Source: Bacteroidales bacterium
Lineage (GTDB): Bacteria > Bacteroidota > Bacteroidia > Bacteroidales > UBA10428
NCBI GenBank assembly: GCA_016938095.1
Contig: JAFGVG010000368.1
Location: 1-10,209, forward strand
Reading direction: 5' to 3'
Length of the DNA: 10,209 nucleotides
Position numbers and translations under genes: made by a program. Positions within the stretch are counted from its first letter, which is position 1. Every line of letters starts with the position of its first letter. Shown here piece after piece: positions 7,324 to 10,209 of the stretch. The notes below the pieces were generated by a model that saw nothing but the letters and a program-made list of their open reading frames with translations, did not search any database and had not been told where the DNA came from.

Positions 7324-10209
7324 TTAAAAGGTGATGTCAAGTCCAAACATTACAGTCATCGCCGAAGGATAGGTTCCCCAGTCAATTCCGGCTGCATTGT
7401 CGCCTTCATTTTTGGCGTTATCACTTACGGTCATTTCAGGGTCCAGGCCCGGATATTTTGTTAGTGTTAATAGGTTGGTGCCTGATACATACACCCTTGC
7501 CTGTGATAAACCGATAATCCTGAGTGCTTTATCAGGAATTGCATAACCAAGCTGAACATTCTTTAATCTCAGGTAAGAGCCATCTTCAAGAAAGCGTGAT
7601 GAAGGCCTTGCGTTATTTGATTTGGTTGACCATGATGCTCTTGGCTGCGTGTTTGATGTTCCTTCACCGGTCCATCGTTTATCAAAATAGCGCTGTGTTA
7701 CTGTAAAACCTCGGTAAAAGCCTTCGATATCCTGGTTTATCTGCATATAGATCTTGTTGCCGTAAACGCCCTGGAAAAACATACTCAAATCAAAGTTTTT
7801 GTAATTGCCTGCCAGGCTAATGCCTCCGCTCAGTTTTGGGATAGCGCTTCCCAGGTGCACCCTGTCTTTATTATCAATGACCCCGTCAACGAAATGATCC
7901 TTAAATTTTACATCACCGGGTTGTGTGTTGGATTCCTGCAATGCCGAGAGCAACACATCGGTCTCATTCTGGAATATGCCATCCATTTCGAGCAGGTAGA
8001 ATGAACCGATCGGCTGACCTACCTCACCATGTGTGGCATACTGGCCTGTCTCGATAACGCCACGATCTATAGGAGCAGTAAGACTAACAATTTCATTATG
8101 TAAAAAAGCGATGTTACCGCCAATGGAGTAACCCCATTCGTTCTTTGTTTTGCGGTAAGTGGCTTCAAGTTCAATCCCTGTATTCAGTACCGATCCGTTG
8201 TTTATCCAGGGAGGATTGGCATAACCTGATGAGGGAGGATTGGATGCCAATACCAGCATACCATCTGTATTTTTATAAAAATAATCAACGGAAAAGGCAA
8301 ATGCCCCTTTCCAAAGTTCAACATCCACACCTGCATTGTATTGGAAACTGGTTTCCCACTTCAGGGTTTCATTTCCCAGGGCGCTTTGTGCATAACCGCT
8401 ATTGGATATTCCGCCAAAAGGATAGTCATAATAAGGAGAGACCCTGTCTTTGTTAGCATAGAGTGATATATCCTGGTTCCCCACAGCACCATATCCTGCA
8501 CGGAGTTTGAGATTTTCGAGCCAGGCAACATCCTTTAGGAATCCTTCCTGCTTCAACATCCATCCTGCGGAAACAGAATAGAAAGTTCCCCATTTGTTGT
8601 TTTTGATAAACCGTGAGGTGCCATCACGGCGAAGGGTGCCTGATAAGTAGTATTTGCCTTTGAAATTGTAACTTAGTCTGCCGAAAAATGATGCCAGTGT
8701 TGACGCCCATGCACCCTGACTGGTAATTTTGTTCCCGATTCCGTTACCAATGTAGATGAGTTCTTCCTGCTCAATAGGGAAATTCATATCGCTGGCATAC
8801 AAGGCCTTTCCACTGTTGTTGACAGCCTCAAATCCCAGCATTGCCGAAAGGGTGTGTGAATCACCGAACACGGCTTCGTAATTCAACACATTATTGACGG
8901 TCCAATTGATAACTCGCTCATTGCTGATATTCAAACTGTTTACAGCATCAATCCGGTTAAATGTACCCCATGTTGGGTTGAAGCGGCGGCTGTTGGAATT
9001 GCGATAATCCATCCCGAAGTTGGTTGTAAATTTGAGATGCTCCGTGATTTTGGCTGTAAAGTAGGCTTTCCCAAGATAACTGTCGTCTTTGCGGGTGTTA
9101 TCGTTATGAGCAGTCATGCCGATGGGATTGTATCCATCGCCAAGAAATGAATCAAAAATCTGGCTGCCAAAGTATTCAGCCGGGCGGTCAACATAAGTGC
9201 CATTTTCAAACTGTATGGGAATTGCCGGATTGCGGAAGAATGCATATCTTATCACACTTCCTCCGTTTCCACCGGCGCCGTCACCTGAACTGCCTATTAT
9301 ATCTGTTTTTGAAAGTCCGGCCAACATACTCAATCCTACAGTAAGCCATTTGCTTGCTTCAGTATTTACATCAAGTCTTACCGTTCCCCGGGTATGCCCG
9401 GTACTTTTTATAATGCCCTTTTGATTGAAAAGCGAAGTAGAAAGAAGAAAATTGGTTGATTCATTCCCTCCGGAAACAGAAAGTTCATGTGAATTTACCG
9501 GTGCAGTTCTAAATAGTTCTTCTACATAGTTCACATTAGCGAATCCTACAGCATCCGCGGGAGTGATGAGTTTTCGATCAGGCAAACCCGGCGGGAGGTT
9601 TGCGTTGTCGTTTGTGGCAGCTTCATTATAAATGGTTATATAATCGGTAGTATTTACCATCTTGGTCAGATTAATGGCTTTCTGAAAGCCTGTCTGGCCA
9701 TGATACGTGATTTTGATTTTACCTTTGGCGCCTTTTTTCGTAGTGATAAGCACAATCCCGTTTGTGGAACGGGAGCCGTAAATGGCTGCTGCAGAAGCAT
9801 CTTTAAGAACGGTAATATTATCAATATCCCCGGGAGAAAGAATTTTCAACGCATCTGCCGTAGCTATGCCATCAACAATATAAAGTGGTTCGTTGCTCGA
9901 ATTAATGGAACCAATACCACGAATACGAACTTTAACTCCTTCACCAGGTGCACCTGTGTTTTGAGTTACCTGAACACCAGCTGCCCTGCCTTGTAAGGCC
10001 TGATCAATCCCTGATACCGGTAACTTGCTGAGCTCCTTGTTGCCAACTTTTGTAACAGCGCCCAGTACGTCGCGTCTCTTTGCTGTTCCATACCCGATTA
10101 CCACCACCTCATCAAGCAGGGTCTGTTCGGGAATCAGCTTCACATCAATCACGGTGAGGTTGCCCACGTCTTGTTCAATTTTTGCATATCCGATATAGGA
10201 ATATACAAG
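7324..10209 (-). CDS. susC: SusC/RagA family TonB-linked outer-membrane transporter (5' end outside window)
   Basis: The frame is open up to base 10209 and ends with TAA at 7324, giving 961 visible residues; perhaps the first 60-100 residues, with the signal peptide, are missing. The visible part opens with LVYSYIGYAKIEQD, the end of a carboxypeptidase-D regulatory-like domain, so the GTG at 10167 is an internal valine and not the start. A TonB-box-like LDEVVVIGYGT follows at visible residues 32-42. The plug domain spans about 45-170, with LQGRAAGVQV, VKVRIRGIGSINSSNEPLYI and VLKDASAAAIYGSRSTNGIV, all SusC hallmarks. The remainder is a beta-barrel of alternating aromatic strands, with the late motif YVSGTNLLTLTKYPGLDPEM and a terminal Phe typical of outer-membrane barrel insertion. 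It imports glycan fragments into the periplasm using TonB/ExbBD energy together with the SusD protein encoded next. The promoter and any regulator lie outside the window. Confidence 0.97.
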   Translation of the reverse strand, partial: LVYSYIGYAKIEQDVGNLTVIDVKLIPEQTLLDEVVVIGYGTAKRRDVLGAVTKVGNKELSKLPVSGIDQALQGRAAGVQVTQNTGAPGEGVKVRIRGIGSINSSNEPLYIVDGIATADALKILSPGDIDNITVLKDASAAAIYGSRSTNGIVLITTKKGAKGKIKITYHGQTGFQKAINLTKMVNTTDYITIYNEAATNDNANLPPGLPDRKLITPADAVGFANVNYVEELFRTAPVNSHELSVSGGNESTNFLLSTSLFNQKGIIKSTGHTRGTVRLDVNTEASKWLTVGLSMLAGLSKTDIIGSSGDGAGGNGGSVIRYAFFRNPAIPIQFENGTYVDRPAEYFGSQIFDSFLGDGYNPIGMTAHNDNTRKDDSYLGKAYFTAKITEHLKFTTNFGMDYRNSNSRRFNPTWGTFNRIDAVNSLNISNERVINWTVNNVLNYEAVFGDSHTLSAMLGFEAVNNSGKALYASDMNFPIEQEELIYIGNGIGNKITSQGAWASTLASFFGRLSYNFKGKYYLSGTLRRDGTSRFIKNNKWGTFYSVSAGWMLKQEGFLKDVAWLENLKLRAGYGAVGNQDISLYANKDRVSPYYDYPFGGISNSGYAQSALGNETLKWETSFQYNAGVDVELWKGAFAFSVDYFYKNTDGMLVLASNPPSSGYANPPWINNGSVLNTGIELEATYRKTKNEWGYSIGGNIAFLHNEIVSLTAPIDRGVIETGQYATHGEVGQPIGSFYLLEMDGIFQNETDVLLSALQESNTQPGDVKFKDHFVDGVIDNKDRVHLGSAIPKLSGGISLAGNYKNFDLSMFFQGVYGNKIYMQINQDIEGFYRGFTVTQRYFDKRWTGEGTSNTQPRASWSTKSNNARPSSRFLEDGSYLRLKNVQLGYAIPDKALRIIGLSQARVYVSGTNLLTLTKYPGLDPEMTVSDNAKNEGDNAAGIDWGTYPSAMTVMFGLDITF

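Noticed and set aside
10165..10167. GTG as start codon of the SusC gene
   Set aside because: The frame continues upstream without a stop to base 10209 and encodes LVYSYIGYAKIEQD, the known end of the carboxypeptidase-D regulatory-like domain in SusC proteins. The gene is simply cut by the window edge.

Overview
The window reads as one side of a Bacteroidota polysaccharide-utilisation locus (PUL). Every supported gene is on the minus strand, so transcription runs from right to left. The phylum call rests on a SusC/SusD pair, a lipoprotein with an Asp-rich stretch right after its lipid-anchor cysteine, and a type IX secretion (T9SS) C-terminal sorting domain. These traits occur together in Bacteroidota; the T9SS tail makes a typical gut Bacteroides less likely and favours an environmental or marine member of the phylum. 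The genus cannot be told from this sequence.

Layout in transcription order: (1) 10209-7324, a SusC-type TonB-dependent outer-membrane transporter that enters the window already in frame, so its N-terminus lies outside. (2) 7312-5849, the partner SusD/RagB surface glycan-binding lipoprotein, 11 bp downstream. (3) 5798-4725, a surface lipoprotein in the SusE/F-like position, with a FIVAR-like helical segment followed by a LamG (concanavalin A-like) domain. (4) A 209-bp gap, 4724-4516, the longest in the window, holding a GC-rich hairpin nested inside a perfect 11-bp inverted repeat. (5) 4515-1399, a 1038-residue secreted multidomain protein: a helical glycosidase-like N-terminal region, a beta module, two Ig/PKD-like modules, a LamG domain and a T9SS tail. 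(6) 1356-1, the first 452 residues of another exported protein with beta-rich modules, cut off by the left edge.

The likely joint role, inferred from layout, is this. The large secreted proteins cut or bind an extracellular glycan, the LamG lipoprotein and SusD hold fragments at the surface, and SusC imports them with TonB energy. The target glycan cannot be named because no gene here belongs to a numbered carbohydrate-active enzyme family that I can recognise. The two proteins at the left, genes 5 and 6, are the candidates for undescribed enzymatic activity. No regulator, tRNA, rRNA, CRISPR array, insertion sequence or plus-strand gene was found. No stretch over 300 bp lacks a gene.
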